Shown here in pieces: positions 27,533 through 36,861 of a stretch of DNA of 64,000 nt. The DNA is from Rickettsiales bacterium (GTDB taxonomy: Bacteria; Pseudomonadota; Alphaproteobacteria; Rickettsiales; UBA1997), in contig JAGNLL010000004.1 of assembly GCA_017999675.1 (NCBI GenBank), forward strand, positions 29,505-93,504, written 5' to 3'. Below the pieces are notes generated by a model. The model ran no database searches. It saw only the letters and a list, made by a program, of their open reading frames with translations, and was not told the DNA's origin. How positions within the stretch are numbered: position 1 is the first letter of the stretch; each line of letters begins with the position of its first letter. The translations under genes and the position numbers were made by a program.

Positions 27533-28252
27533 ATGCAAAAACTAGAAAAAATTTACGAAGGCAAAGCCAAACAACTTTTCAAAACTGAAGACGACAATTT
27601 GTTGATCCAGTTTTTCAAAGACGACGCCACTGCTTTTAACGGCGAGAAGAAAGAAACAATTTTGGGGAAGGGCGTTTTAAACAACCTGATCTCTGAAAAT
27701 ATAATGCTTCAAATGGCTGCTGCCGGCGTTCCAACACATTTCGTTAAAAGATTAAACGAGCGTGAACAGTTGATTCGCAAAGTGACAATCATTCCTTTAG
27801 AAGTGATTGTGCGTAATGTTGCTGCTGGCTCAATGGCGAAGCGTCTTGGAATTGTTGAGGGCACTGAATTACTTTCGCCAGTTTTTGAAATTTGCTTTAA
27901 AGACGACTCGCTTGGTGACCCACTAATTAACGACGATCACGCCATTAATGTTTTGAAAGTTGTGACCAAATCGCAGCTCGATGAAATCAAAAAACACACT
28001 TTAAAAATTAACGAAATTTTGCGCCAAATTTTCAAAAAAATCGGCATCAAACTCGTTGATTTTAAGATTGAGTTTGGATTTGATGCGCAAAAAAATATCA
28101 CTTTGGCTGACGAGATCAGCCCAGATAGCTGTAGGTTGTGGGACGAAAAAACTTCAGAAAAAATGGACAAAGATCGCTTCAGAAGAAATTTAGGCGGTTT
28201 GGTTGAGGCTTACTCTGATGTGGCTTCGCGTTTAGGAATTAAAATTAATTAA
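27533..28252 (+). CDS. purC: Phosphoribosylaminoimidazole-succinocarboxamide synthase
   Basis: About 239 residues from ATG 27533 (MQKLEKIYEGKAKQLF), just after the repeat element. SAICAR synthetase features are EGKAKQLFKTEDDNLLIQFFKDDATAFNG, the VRNVAAGSMAKRLGI segment, LGDPLINDDHA, and the LADEISPDSCRLWD block near the C-terminus. It condenses CAIR with aspartate in purine synthesis. purS and purQ follow directly, forming a purine operon. Confidence 0.97.
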   Translation: MQKLEKIYEGKAKQLFKTEDDNLLIQFFKDDATAFNGEKKETILGKGVLNNLISENIMLQMAAAGVPTHFVKRLNEREQLIRKVTIIPLEVIVRNVAAGSMAKRLGIVEGTELLSPVFEICFKDDSLGDPLINDDHAINVLKVVTKSQLDEIKKHTLKINEILRQIFKKIGIKLVDFKIEFGFDAQKNITLADEISPDSCRLWDEKTSEKMDKDRFRRNLGGLVEAYSDVASRLGIKIN

Positions 28253-28255
28253 ATC

Positions 28256-28498
28256 ATGAAAATCAGAATTCTTATCTCTCTTAAAAAAGGCGTTTTAGAC
28301 ACTCAAGGCAAGGCAATTGAGGGTTCGCTAAATAAAAATTTAGGCTTTCCGCAAATTTCGCAAGTTAGACAAGGAAAAGTTGTAGAGCTTGAAATTGCCG
28401 AAACTGATCCAGCAAAAATCAAAGCGATTGTTGACGAAATTTGCGACAAGCTTTTGGTGAATAAAATTATCGAGAACTACACTTACGAGGCTATTTAA
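28256..28498 (+). CDS. purS: Phosphoribosylformylglycinamidine synthase subunit PurS
   Basis: This 80-residue protein matches PurS throughout (LKKGVLDTQGKAIEGSLN, GFPQISQVRQGKVVELEI, CDKLLVNKIIENYTYE). PurS bridges PurQ and PurL in the three-subunit FGAM synthase found in alphaproteobacteria and Gram-positives. It starts 3 nt after purC and its stop overlaps the purQ start (TAATG). purL is not in this window. Confidence 0.96.
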   Translation: MKIRILISLKKGVLDTQGKAIEGSLNKNLGFPQISQVRQGKVVELEIAETDPAKIKAIVDEICDKLLVNKIIENYTYEAI

Positions 28499-29178
28499 TG
28501 AGATCAGCAGTAATTACTTTTCCCGGTTCAAATTGCGATCGCGATGCTTTTGAAGCGCTTCAAAAAGTTGGCAGCAAAGTTCAAAAAATTTGGCACCAAG
28601 AAACTAAGTTGGACGACAATCTAGATTTAATCATCGTTCCGGGTGGATTTTCTTACGGCGACTATTTGCGCTCTGGCGCCATGGCGGCGATTTCTCCAGT
28701 GATGCAAGAAGTAAAAAGACTTTCTGAAAAAGGCGTGCGCGTTCTTGGCATTTGCAACGGTTTTCAAATTTTAACCGAAGCTGGTTTGCTTCCGGGTGTT
28801 TTGCTGCGTAATAAAAAAATGAAATTCATCTGCCGCGAAGTGACTTTGCGTGTTGAAAATAACGAAACTGTTTTCACCAAAAAATACAAAAAACACCAAG
28901 TTGTGCGCTACCCAATTGCTCACATGGACGGTAATTATTTTGCTGAAACTGAAGTTTTAAAAAGCCTTGAAGGCAATGGAAACATAGCTTTGCGCTATGT
29001 TGACGTTGATGGAAATTTAAGCGATGAATCAAACCCAAATGGTTCGGCCTTAAATATTGCCGGCATTTTTAACGACAAAAGAAATGTGCTTGGAATGATG
29101 CCTCATCCAGAAAGAGCAATTGATGCCGACACCGGATCAGACAATGGCTTAGCTCTTTTTGAAGCTTTGATTGGGTAG
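28498..29178 (+). CDS. purQ: Phosphoribosylformylglycinamidine synthase glutaminase subunit PurQ
   Basis: This 226-residue class I glutamine amidotransferase has the nucleophile Cys in VLGICNGFQIL and the C-terminal His/Glu in MMPHPERAID. PurQ-specific are FPGSNCDRDAFEAL and VPGGFSYGDYLRSGA. It supplies ammonia to PurL. It overlaps purS by 1 nt and ends 5 nt from the convergent lptE-like gene. Confidence 0.97.
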   Translation: MRSAVITFPGSNCDRDAFEALQKVGSKVQKIWHQETKLDDNLDLIIVPGGFSYGDYLRSGAMAAISPVMQEVKRLSEKGVRVLGICNGFQILTEAGLLPGVLLRNKKMKFICREVTLRVENNETVFTKKYKKHQVVRYPIAHMDGNYFAETEVLKSLEGNGNIALRYVDVDGNLSDESNPNGSALNIAGIFNDKRNVLGMMPHPERAIDADTGSDNGLALFEALIG

Positions 29179-29182
29179 AATT

Positions 29183-29749
29183 TTATTTATTTAGTGGGCA
29201 GGTAAACCAAGCGCTGTCTTTTGATTTGGCTTTTTCTTCGCACTTTTGACTTAGCTCAATGAAGTCATTTACCAAAGAATTACGAGTATTTTGGGCGGCG
29301 ATTTTGGTTAAGTTTGAGCGCACATAATTTTCAGCAACTTGAGAGCCGTAGCGGTTGTCGGTGACGTCGTAATTGTCGTTTACCGAAGTGTGACCTTCAG
29401 AAATAACCTCAGCAGTTTGAAGATTTTTTAACACGTAAGAAACTGTTAAGGTAATTTTATTACGACCAGACGAACCAGTGATTGTGATGAAAGTTGGGGT
29501 TAGAGTTTCAACAACTTCAAGAGTTAAAAAATATTTTGGATCAACCTTGACGTAGTCAGGATTCAAAATGTCGTAGAGGTTATTTTTTAATTCTTGGTTA
29601 AGGCGAACTCGGTCTTTTTTAATTCTAATTGCAGCAAGTTCGTGGGTGTAAGAAAGGTCTGAGCTTTTTTTAGAATCTCGGTAAATCACTTGAAATCCGC
29701 AGGTGCAAAGGCTTAGCAATAAAAATGAGGTGAGAAATTTCTTAAGCAT
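29183..29749 (-). CDS. lptE: LPS-assembly lipoprotein LptE-like
   Basis: This 188-residue lipoprotein has a signal peptide ending in the lipobox LCTC, followed directly by GFQVIYRD, the typical CGFxPLY-like start of LptE. The pattern [14 protein letters not shown]...YFLTLEVVE...[30 protein letters not shown] matches the LptE core. LptE plugs LptD at the outer membrane for LPS insertion. Divergent sequence leaves moderate uncertainty. It overlaps the pyrG 3' end by 8 nt. Confidence 0.72.
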   Translation of the reverse strand: MLKKFLTSFLLLSLCTCGFQVIYRDSKKSSDLSYTHELAAIRIKKDRVRLNQELKNNLYDILNPDYVKVDPKYFLTLEVVETLTPTFITITGSSGRNKITLTVSYVLKNLQTAEVISEGHTSVNDNYDVTDNRYGSQVAENYVRSNLTKIAAQNTRNSLVNDFIELSQKCEEKAKSKDSAWFTCPLNK

Positions 29750-31355
29750 TTTTTTGTTTTATGGCGCTTTCAACAAACGAAACAAAAAGCGGGTGAGCCG
29801 CGAATGGTTTTGATTTTAATTCAGGATGAAATTGCACGCCGACAAAAAACGGGTGGTTTTTAATTTCAACAATCTCAGGAAGTTTGCCGTCTGGCGACAT
29901 GCCAGAAAATATTAGGCCAGCCTTTTCTAACTGTGCTTTGTAGTTGGTGTTAACCTCAAAGCGGTGTCTGTGGCGCTCAGAAATTGCGGTTTTTCCATAA
30001 ATTTTTTCAGCCAAAGAGCCTTTTGAAATTTTGCACGGATAGGCGCCAAGTCTCATTGTACCGCCCATGTCGGAGCCGGCTTTTTTGGTTTTTTTACCAG
30101 ACTTATCTTGCCATTCATGCATCATTCCAATTAAGAAACTGCCTTTTTTGGAAAATTCGCTAGAGGTGGCGTCCTTTATTTTAAGCACGTTGCGGGCATA
30201 TTCGATCACCGCCATTTGCATGCCGTAGCAGATGCCTAGGCATGGAATTTTATTAACGCGGGCAAATTCAATTGTGCTGATTTTTCCTTCAACGCCATCT
30301 TCACCAAAGCCTCCAGGCACAAGGATTGCGTCGATATTTTTTGGTAAATTTTTAGTGTTGTTGCGCGCATTAACCCAAATAATATTGGCTTTAACTTTTA
30401 GCGAAAATGCAGCGTGGTCAATGGCTTCAAGTAGCGATTTATAAGAGTCGCGGTAGTCGGTGTATTTTCCAACAATGGCAATATTTACTTCACCTTTTGG
30501 TTTTTCGATGGCGTCTTTAATGCGTTGCCACTTGCTTAGGTCGGGCTTTTTTTTGTGATCTAGTTTGAAAAATTTTAAAATTTCAGTGTCGAGTCCGTTT
30601 TTGTGATAGATCATCGGAACTTCGTAAATGCTTGAGGCATTTGGTGCGGCGATAACTGACGAAACTGGCACTGAACACATTTTAGCAATTTTTTCTAAAT
30701 GTGCTTTGGTAGTTGGTCTTTCGGCGCGGCATAAAAGCACGCTTGGTTGAATGCCAATTGAGCGTAATTCTTTTACTGAGTGTTGCGTTGGTTTTGTTTT
30801 TAACTCGTTGGCGCTTTCGATGTAAGGCAAAAGAGTTAAGTGCAAGAAGGCGCAGCGTGCTTGGCCATATTCGTAGCCAAGTTGGCGAATTGCTTCGAAA
30901 AATGGAAGAGCTTCAATATCGCCAACGGTGCCGCCAATTTCGCAAAGGAGGAAATCGACACCTTTGATGTCGTTTAGAATGAATTCTTTGATGAGGTCGG
31001 TGACGTGAGGAATTACTTGCACGGTGCCGCCGAGATAGTCGCCTTTGCGCTCTTTTGACAAAAGGTTTGAGTAGATTTGACCAGCCGTCACGTTGTCAGA
31101 TTTTTTAGCATCAACTCCGGTAAAGCGTTCGTAGTGACCAAGATCTAGATCAGTTTCAGCGCCATCTTCGGTGACAAAAACTTCGCCATGTTGAGTTGGA
31201 CTCATGGTGCCGGGATCAACGTTTAAGTAAGGATCAAGTTTGCGTAATTTTACACTGTAGCCGCGAGCTTGAAGCAGGGCGGCTAGAGACGCAGAAGCGA
31301 GACCTTTTCCAAGAGAAGATACAACGCCGCCGGTGATGAAGATGAATTTGGTCAT
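29742..31355 (-). CDS. pyrG: CTP synthase
   Basis: About 537 residues from ATG 31355 ([18 protein letters not shown]); the open frame upstream is the repeat element. The amidoligase domain has [20 protein letters not shown] and the [11 protein letters not shown] block; the C-terminal glutaminase has Cys in [17 protein letters not shown] and the HPE motif in [12 protein letters not shown]. It makes CTP from UTP and glutamine. It is translationally linked to the lptE-like gene. Confidence 0.97.
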   Translation of the reverse strand: MTKFIFITGGVVSSLGKGLASASLAALLQARGYSVKLRKLDPYLNVDPGTMSPTQHGEVFVTEDGAETDLDLGHYERFTGVDAKKSDNVTAGQIYSNLLSKERKGDYLGGTVQVIPHVTDLIKEFILNDIKGVDFLLCEIGGTVGDIEALPFFEAIRQLGYEYGQARCAFLHLTLLPYIESANELKTKPTQHSVKELRSIGIQPSVLLCRAERPTTKAHLEKIAKMCSVPVSSVIAAPNASSIYEVPMIYHKNGLDTEILKFFKLDHKKKPDLSKWQRIKDAIEKPKGEVNIAIVGKYTDYRDSYKSLLEAIDHAAFSLKVKANIIWVNARNNTKNLPKNIDAILVPGGFGEDGVEGKISTIEFARVNKIPCLGICYGMQMAVIEYARNVLKIKDATSSEFSKKGSFLIGMMHEWQDKSGKKTKKAGSDMGGTMRLGAYPCKISKGSLAEKIYGKTAISERHRHRFEVNTNYKAQLEKAGLIFSGMSPDGKLPEIVEIKNHPFFVGVQFHPELKSKPFAAHPLFVSFVESAIKQKNA

Positions 31356-31385
31356 TTTGTGAATTTGTGAAAAATATGTAGTCGG

Positions 31386-31504
31386 AACTCGCGAATAACC
31401 ACCCCCAGCCCCTCCTTGAAAAGGAGGGGAGTTACTCAAAACCGAATTCGGACTAAAAGCCCCTCCTTTTCAAGGAGGGGCTGGGGTGGTTATTCGCGAA
31501 CTCG
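31386..31504. repeat. Composite palindromic element, family A, copy 4
   Basis: Same architecture as the other copies: gaataaccacccccagcccc arm, ctccttg/aaggag inner hairpins, and ggctggggtggttattcgcg return arm. It lies between the nitronate monooxygenase stop and the pyrG start, both on the minus strand, 30 nt upstream of pyrG. Confidence 0.9.
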
Positions 31505-31513
31505 ATCTAGAAT

Positions 31514-32920
31514 TTACTTCCCAGCCATGATACGATCGACCAATTGCTGAATAGTTGGAATAAAGCCATTGTCATAAAAAGAATCAGTCGCGAAGCGATA
31601 TCCGCTGTGGCCTGAAAACATTAATTGATTTTCAATGTCGATGCCTTTGCGCACATCTTGCAAAGTTTTTTGAATACAAAAACTGCGTGGATCTGCTTTG
31701 CGATCTGTGGTATATTTCATTTCTTCTTTGTCAGACCAGTTGCTGAAACGGCATTGGCTCAAGCAGCCCATACAATTAATTTGGTCGGTGACGATTTGCG
31801 CGGCTTTTGATTTATCAACAAACATCAAAGTTTCGTCAGGCGTTTTCATGCCTTCGGTGTGGCCGGCTGCAATCCAAGAATCAACTTTCGACTTATCTTC
31901 AGGCTTAATGTAAACCACGCGACCTCTTTGGCCGAAAGGAATTTCAGCGGTGAATTCATCAACAGCTTTGGCGCGATATTCAACTTGTCTGATTTCGCGG
32001 CCTTTTAATTCGCGGATAAAATCATTTTCAACGGCAGAAGAGTAGAAGCCTGTTGGGCTGAAGCGGTTAAGGTAAATGTCGCCTTCTTTTAGCGAGAGAA
32101 GTTTTTTCTTCCACGCCATTGGTACTGGATATTCTTCAGTGACGATTGGACGAGTGCCGAATTGGAAAACGATTGGCCCAATTTCTGGATTGTCTAACCA
32201 ATGATCAAATTCTTCTAAATTCCACACACCACCAGCCATGATGATTGGCACGTGATTGAGGCCAACCGAATTCATGAAAGTGCGAATTTCTGCAACGCGT
32301 GGATATGGATCTTCGTAAGCATTAGGATCTTCAGCATTTGACAAACCATTGTGACCACCAGCGCGCCAAGGACATTCGTAAACAACGCCACCTAAAAGTG
32401 TGACGGCTTTGTGGTAGCTTCTTTTCCATAAAGCACGAAATGCGCGCATTGAAGAAACGATTGGGTAGTAGTAAACATTGTATTTTTCGGCAATCTCAGA
32501 AAGACGGTAAGGCATGCCAGCACCGCAAGTGATGCCGTGAATCATGTCTTTAGCGCCATCTAAAATGCCGTGTAAAATGCGTTCAGCGCCGCCCATTTCC
32601 CACAACACATTCATGTGAATGCGGCCCGCGCCGCCAGAAACATCGTGAGCAATTCTAGCTTGAGCAATGCCGCCGCGAATGCTGTCAACAACTAGCTCTT
32701 CGTGTCTTTCGCGACGAGTGTGAGTTTTGTAAACTAGCGGAATAAATTTGCCGTTTTCGTCGATGTAATCAGCGTTAACGCCAGAAAAAGTGCCAACCGC
32801 GCCAGCTTTTGCGAAATGCCCTGCGGTCACGCCAGTAGTGACTCCAACGCCTTTACCACCTTCGATAATTGGCAAACAGTCAATACCTGAAACTTTGAAA
32901 GATTTGATTTTATGTAGCAA
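31514..32920 (-). CDS. Nitronate monooxygenase / 2-nitropropane dioxygenase family flavoenzyme
   Basis: About 468 residues. I place the start at a TTG at 32920, preceded by GGAG at 5-nt spacing; the frame stays open to 32971 but without family similarity. NMO-type TIM-barrel features are IIEGGKGVGVTTGVTAGHFAKAG, the CPWRAGGHNG loop, VPIIMAGGVWNLEEF and IVFQFGTRPIVTEE. An unusual C-terminal section contains INCMGCLSQCRFSNW with clustered Cys, possibly a metal site. The substrate (nitronate or other) is unknown. It is divergent from xseA. Confidence 0.85.
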   Translation of the reverse strand: MLHKIKSFKVSGIDCLPIIEGGKGVGVTTGVTAGHFAKAGAVGTFSGVNADYIDENGKFIPLVYKTHTRRERHEELVVDSIRGGIAQARIAHDVSGGAGRIHMNVLWEMGGAERILHGILDGAKDMIHGITCGAGMPYRLSEIAEKYNVYYYPIVSSMRAFRALWKRSYHKAVTLLGGVVYECPWRAGGHNGLSNAEDPNAYEDPYPRVAEIRTFMNSVGLNHVPIIMAGGVWNLEEFDHWLDNPEIGPIVFQFGTRPIVTEEYPVPMAWKKKLLSLKEGDIYLNRFSPTGFYSSAVENDFIRELKGREIRQVEYRAKAVDEFTAEIPFGQRGRVVYIKPEDKSKVDSWIAAGHTEGMKTPDETLMFVDKSKAAQIVTDQINCMGCLSQCRFSNWSDKEEMKYTTDRKADPRSFCIQKTLQDVRKGIDIENQLMFSGHSGYRFATDSFYDNGFIPTIQQLVDRIMAGK

Positions 32921-33107
32921 AATAACTCCGAGAAATTTGAGGGGAGGGATCGTCAAAAAGAAGGGCGGCAACCTAAAAACGAGATGTCAAATATCAACCG
33001 AAATCCCGCAGTTTTTTTACGAAAAAAACTCCAACATAAAAAAAGTAGCGCATAAAAAAAATCCAATATCAGCTGTCGCAAAAATATCCTTTCAAACAAT
33101 TAAGAAA

Positions 33108-34442
33108 ATGAGCCAAAACGTTCCCGAATTTACCGTCTCAGAATTTTCGCGCTCAATTAAGAGGGTGGTTGAAGATTCGTTTGGCTACGTGCGTATTAAA
33201 GGCGAAATCACTGGTTTTAAGCGGGCTTCGAGCGGGCATCTTTACTTTTCTCTAAAAGATGAAAATTCGGTTTTGTCGTCGGTTTGTTTTCGCAACGCGG
33301 CGCAATCGGTGGCATTTGAAATTGCTGACGGTTTGCAGGTCTGCGCGTCGGGTCGTATTACAACTTTTGAAGGGCGTTCAAATTACCAAATTATTGTTGA
33401 GAAGCTAGAAATTGCAGGGGTTGGCGCGATTTTAGAAATGATTGAAAAGCGTCGCCAAAAACTTTTAGCTGAAGGTTTGTTTGACGAAATTCACAAAAAA
33501 CCAATCCCATTTTTTCCAAAAATTATCGGTGTAATCACCTCAGAAACCGGTGCCGTTATTGAAGACATCAAGCACCGCATTGAGGCGCGCTGCCCAACGC
33601 ATTTAATGCTTTTTTCAAGTCTCGTTCAGGGCGAAAAAGCAGCGGCGCAAATTGTTGAAGGGGTTAAATTTTTTAACCGTCTGCCCAAAGAAAAAAGACC
33701 AGACGTTTTAATAATTGCGCGTGGCGGCGGTTCGTTTGAAGACCTGCTGCCATTTAGTGACGAAGCGCTAATTCGCGAAGTTTTTAAATCAGAAATTCCA
33801 ATTATTTCTGCCGTTGGTCACGAAACCGACACCACGTTAATTGACTACGTTTCTGACTTGCGTGCACCCACGCCAACTGCAGCTGCAGAGCTAGCAACGC
33901 CAGTTGTATCTGAGCTAAAAAATCAGCTAAATTTTTACGAAGAAAAACTAAAATTTTTGCCGCAAAATTTTGTACAGCAAAAACTTCTGCATTTAAAAAA
34001 TTTGCAGAGATACATTGCCGACCCCGCTAAAACTCTGGCTCAAATTAATGATCGTTTTGAACAAACTTTGCAAAAATTTAATTTTTTGGTGGAGAATTTT
34101 TTAGAAAAAAAATCGCAAAAAGTTGCTTCAATACAAATTTCTAATCAGCTGATTTTGCAAAAAATAAATGCCGCAAATCAAAAAACTCAATTCGCTTTTG
34201 AGCGTTTAAATTTAAGCTCGCAAGGCAGGTTAAAAGAGGCGAGGGTGACGTTGGAAAATTTGTCAAAATCGCTAAAATCAAATCACTACCACGAAGTTTT
34301 AAAACGCGGATTTGCTTTGGTTAAAAACAAAAATGGCGGTTTGATTTCGTCAGTTTTGGAAGTGAAAGTTAATGAAGAAATTCTCGTCGAAATAAGCGAC
34401 GGACAAATCTCAACCTTAGTTTCAAATGTTAAAAACTCCTAA
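33108..34442 (+). CDS. xseA: Exodeoxyribonuclease VII large subunit
   Basis: About 444 residues from ATG 33108 (MSQNVPEFTVSEFSRSIKRVVE). An N-terminal OB-fold (GYVRIKGEITGFKRASSGHLYFSLKD) is followed by the catalytic domain with VITSETGAVIEDIKHRI, VLIIARGGGSFEDLLPF and the GHETDTTLIDYVSDLRAPTPTAAAE signature. A long coiled-coil-rich C-terminal region follows. The enzyme degrades single-stranded DNA with XseB, which is not in the window. It overlaps lpxK by 17 nt. Confidence 0.95.
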   Translation: MSQNVPEFTVSEFSRSIKRVVEDSFGYVRIKGEITGFKRASSGHLYFSLKDENSVLSSVCFRNAAQSVAFEIADGLQVCASGRITTFEGRSNYQIIVEKLEIAGVGAILEMIEKRRQKLLAEGLFDEIHKKPIPFFPKIIGVITSETGAVIEDIKHRIEARCPTHLMLFSSLVQGEKAAAQIVEGVKFFNRLPKEKRPDVLIIARGGGSFEDLLPFSDEALIREVFKSEIPIISAVGHETDTTLIDYVSDLRAPTPTAAAELATPVVSELKNQLNFYEEKLKFLPQNFVQQKLLHLKNLQRYIADPAKTLAQINDRFEQTLQKFNFLVENFLEKKSQKVASIQISNQLILQKINAANQKTQFAFERLNLSSQGRLKEARVTLENLSKSLKSNHYHEVLKRGFALVKNKNGGLISSVLEVKVNEEILVEISDGQISTLVSNVKNS

Positions 34443-35394
34443 ATTTTGGACTGAAAAAAACCTAATTTCTTGCGCGCTTTTGCCGGCAAGTTGGCTTTAT
34501 TTTTTGGGTTTTTTGGTTGTGAAATTTTTTACCAAAACCACCAAAATTTCTAAACCAGTCATTTGCATTGGAAACGTGATTGCGGGCGGCTCTGGCAAAA
34601 CTCCAACCGCTATTGCAATTGGTAAAATTTTGCACGAAATGTCGGCTGATTTTGCTTTTTTAAGTCGTGGCTACATGAGCGACGGTTCAAGTTTTTTACA
34701 GCTGCAAAAAGACGGCAATAACCAAGCCAGCCAAGTTGGCGACGAGCCAATGTTGTTGATTGAAACCGCACCAACTTTTGTTGCAACCAACCGACTTTTT
34801 GGCGCCAAGCAAATTGAAAAAAACAGCGCTTTTAAAATGGTTGTGCTTGACGACGGCATGCAAAATGACTCGCTGTTTCGCGACTACACAATTTTGGTGG
34901 TGGACGGAAAAATTGGCTTTGGCAATGATTTTTTAATCCCCGCCGGACCAATGCGCGAGACGCTTGCAATGGGTTTGAAAAAAACTGATTTGGTTGTGGT
35001 AATTGGCGAGGCTGAAGAAAAATTACTGCAAAAATTCGTCGGCAAAAAACTTGCGAGAGCAAAAATTATTCCAACAAATTTAAATGATTTTTTGGGCAAG
35101 AAATTAGTGGCATTCTGTGGCTTGGCTTACCCGCAAAAATTCTTTTCGCTGCTTGAAAAAAACGGTGTTGAGTTGGTCGAGTCAATTGGCTTGCCAGACC
35201 ACTACTTGTACCGCGACGTAGACCTTGAAGCTTTGTGTAAAATTGCTGCAGAAAAAAACGCCAGCCTTGTGACAACCAAAAAAGATTGGATGAAATTTTC
35301 GCCAAATTTTCAGAAAAAAATTTCTTACTTAAACATTGAGTTAGAGTTTGAAGACAAAGAATTAATTAAAAGTGAGTTAAAGAAATTTTTATGA
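34426..35394 (+). CDS. lpxK: Tetraacyldisaccharide 4'-kinase
   Basis: This 322-residue lipid A kinase has an N-terminal hydrophobic segment (about 15-35), the P-loop GNVIAGGSGKTPTAIAIG, the LSRGY motif, VGDEPMLL and VLDDGMQND (Walker B-like). The C-terminus contains LVTTKKDWMKF. It phosphorylates the 4' position of the lipid A disaccharide. It overlaps xseA upstream and the acyltransferase gene by 4 nt, so the three are an operon. Confidence 0.95.
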   Translation: MLKTPKFWTEKNLISCALLPASWLYFLGFLVVKFFTKTTKISKPVICIGNVIAGGSGKTPTAIAIGKILHEMSADFAFLSRGYMSDGSSFLQLQKDGNNQASQVGDEPMLLIETAPTFVATNRLFGAKQIEKNSAFKMVVLDDGMQNDSLFRDYTILVVDGKIGFGNDFLIPAGPMRETLAMGLKKTDLVVVIGEAEEKLLQKFVGKKLARAKIIPTNLNDFLGKKLVAFCGLAYPQKFFSLLEKNGVELVESIGLPDHYLYRDVDLEALCKIAAEKNASLVTTKKDWMKFSPNFQKKISYLNIELEFEDKELIKSELKKFL

Positions 35395-36272
35395 ATCTAA
35401 AAAATATTCGCTACGCGGCAGAGTTTTTAATTGTGAAATTTGGCCTGTGGTTTTTTGGTGCGATGAAGCCGCAAACTGCGTCAAACGTGGCTTCAAGCAT
35501 TGCAAAATTTGTCGGCAAAAAAATTGCCGTAAATAAATTGGCTTACAAAAATTTGTCCAGCGCAATGCCTGAGCTAAACGAAGCAGAAAAAGAAAAAATT
35601 TTAGACGACATGTGGGACAATCTCGGGCGCATTGTTGGAGAGTACGCACACATTGCAGCCTGCTCGGTGGAAGATATTGAAAGCTTGATTGAAGAAATGT
35701 CGCAAGAGTCGCGAGCAAACATTGAAGCGGCAAAAAAAAGTGGCAAAGGCGGCATTATTTTTGGCGCGCATATTGGCAATTGGGAAGTTGGGCCAAAGCT
35801 TTTTATGAAAGCTGGCTTGCAGGTGAGTACGGTTTATCGACCACTTAATAATCCTTACGTTGAAGAGCTCACCGCAAAAATGCGCGGCGTTGAATTAATT
35901 GGCAAAAGCACCAGCGGCAGCCGCAAGATTATTGACGTAATCCGCAAAGGTGGCTTTGTAATTATTTTGGCAGATCAAAAAGTTTCAGAAGGCGAGCCGG
36001 TAAAGTTTTTTCACGCTGAGGCAATTACCACAACTTCAATTGCTCGAATTGGTTTAAAATACGATGTGCCGCTAATTCCGGCGCGCTCAATTAGGCTTGG
36101 TAAAAATTTTAAATTTCGTGTTGAGGTAGAAAAACCCCTTGCATTTGAAAAGACCGGCGACGTTAATTTTGACCTTCTGCAACTCACTCGCAGCATTAAT
36201 TGCAAGCTTGAGGAGTGGATTCGTCAATATCCCGCACAGTGGTTTTGGGTTCACAATCGCTGGAAACGTTAA
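35391..36272 (+). CDS. Lipid A lysophospholipid acyltransferase (LpxL/HtrB-like)
   Basis: This 293-residue member of the LpxL/LpxM family has the catalytic HX4E motif in FGAHIGNWEVGP (about residue 124), the YRPLNNPYVEELTAKMRG segment, the ILADQKVSEGEPVKFF block, and the C-terminal QYPAQWFWVHNRWK signature. It adds a secondary acyl chain to Kdo-lipid A at the inner membrane. Whether it is the lauroyl or myristoyl enzyme cannot be told. It overlaps lpxK by 4 nt. Confidence 0.92.
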   Translation: MNLKNIRYAAEFLIVKFGLWFFGAMKPQTASNVASSIAKFVGKKIAVNKLAYKNLSSAMPELNEAEKEKILDDMWDNLGRIVGEYAHIAACSVEDIESLIEEMSQESRANIEAAKKSGKGGIIFGAHIGNWEVGPKLFMKAGLQVSTVYRPLNNPYVEELTAKMRGVELIGKSTSGSRKIIDVIRKGGFVIILADQKVSEGEPVKFFHAEAITTTSIARIGLKYDVPLIPARSIRLGKNFKFRVEVEKPLAFEKTGDVNFDLLQLTRSINCKLEEWIRQYPAQWFWVHNRWKR

Positions 36273-36282
36273 CAAAAAATTT

Positions 36283-36762
36283 ATGAAATTATTTCGTGCA
36301 CTTTCTTTACTAGCCTTGCTAGCGGCTTCGTCTTCTTGTGCTTTTTTTAACGAAAGAACCGTGGCTCTTTCGGTTAACAGTAATCCGTCTGGAGCAAATA
36401 TTTTTATTGAAGGTAAAGATTACGGGCAAACTCCTGCGGTAATTAACATTGAACCAAAAGCTTACGACGTTGTTTTGACCAAAGAAGGCTACGGCTCAAC
36501 AAGCTTTAAAACGGACATTTGGTGGGGAACGGTTAGATCTGACGCAAATGGCGAAAGAACTGCTGACGGCACCAGATGCCTTCTCGACATGTTCAGCGTA
36601 GTGTTTTCTTTCAACGCTTACAACGCGGCTAAGTGCGGTGATTTCAAGCAAAAACAATATTCAGTGACCATTCCACGCACCGGTGCGCCGTCAACAAATA
36701 GAGGCTACAACAATTACCCAGACCCATCTTGGCAAGTAAATCCGCAGCAATATCGCAGATAA
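36283..36762 (+). CDS. PEGA-domain lipoprotein
   Basis: About 159 residues from ATG 36283. A lipoprotein signal peptide with lipobox SSSC is followed by a PEGA-like domain (VNSNPSGANIFIEGKDYGQTPAVINIEPKAYDVVLTKEGY pattern: P-x-GA-x-I-x-I-x-G, TP, Y-V-L-x-K-x-GY). The middle has W- and C-containing segments seen in similar YfjS-like lipoproteins, and the C-terminus is Pro/Asn-rich. Function unknown. It is 10 nt after the acyltransferase gene and ends before a clear terminator. Confidence 0.8.
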   Translation: MKLFRALSLLALLAASSSCAFFNERTVALSVNSNPSGANIFIEGKDYGQTPAVINIEPKAYDVVLTKEGYGSTSFKTDIWWGTVRSDANGERTADGTRCLLDMFSVVFSFNAYNAAKCGDFKQKQYSVTIPRTGAPSTNRGYNNYPDPSWQVNPQQYRR

Positions 36763-36783
36763 AATTGCTCGATTAATTTGAAC

Positions 36784-36823
36784 TAAAAAAAGCCGTAAGT
36801 GAATTTCACTTACGGCTTTTTTG
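36784..36823. terminator. Bidirectional intrinsic terminator
   Basis: Perfect 12-bp stem agccgtaagtga/tcacttacggct with a 3-nt loop, a T-run on the plus strand and an A-run on its 5' side. It lies between the PEGA lipoprotein gene (+) and lolD (-) and can serve both. Confidence 0.92.
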
Positions 36824-36861
36824 TTGGGGTTTTTGAATTTCCACTCGCGAGTGGAAATTGG

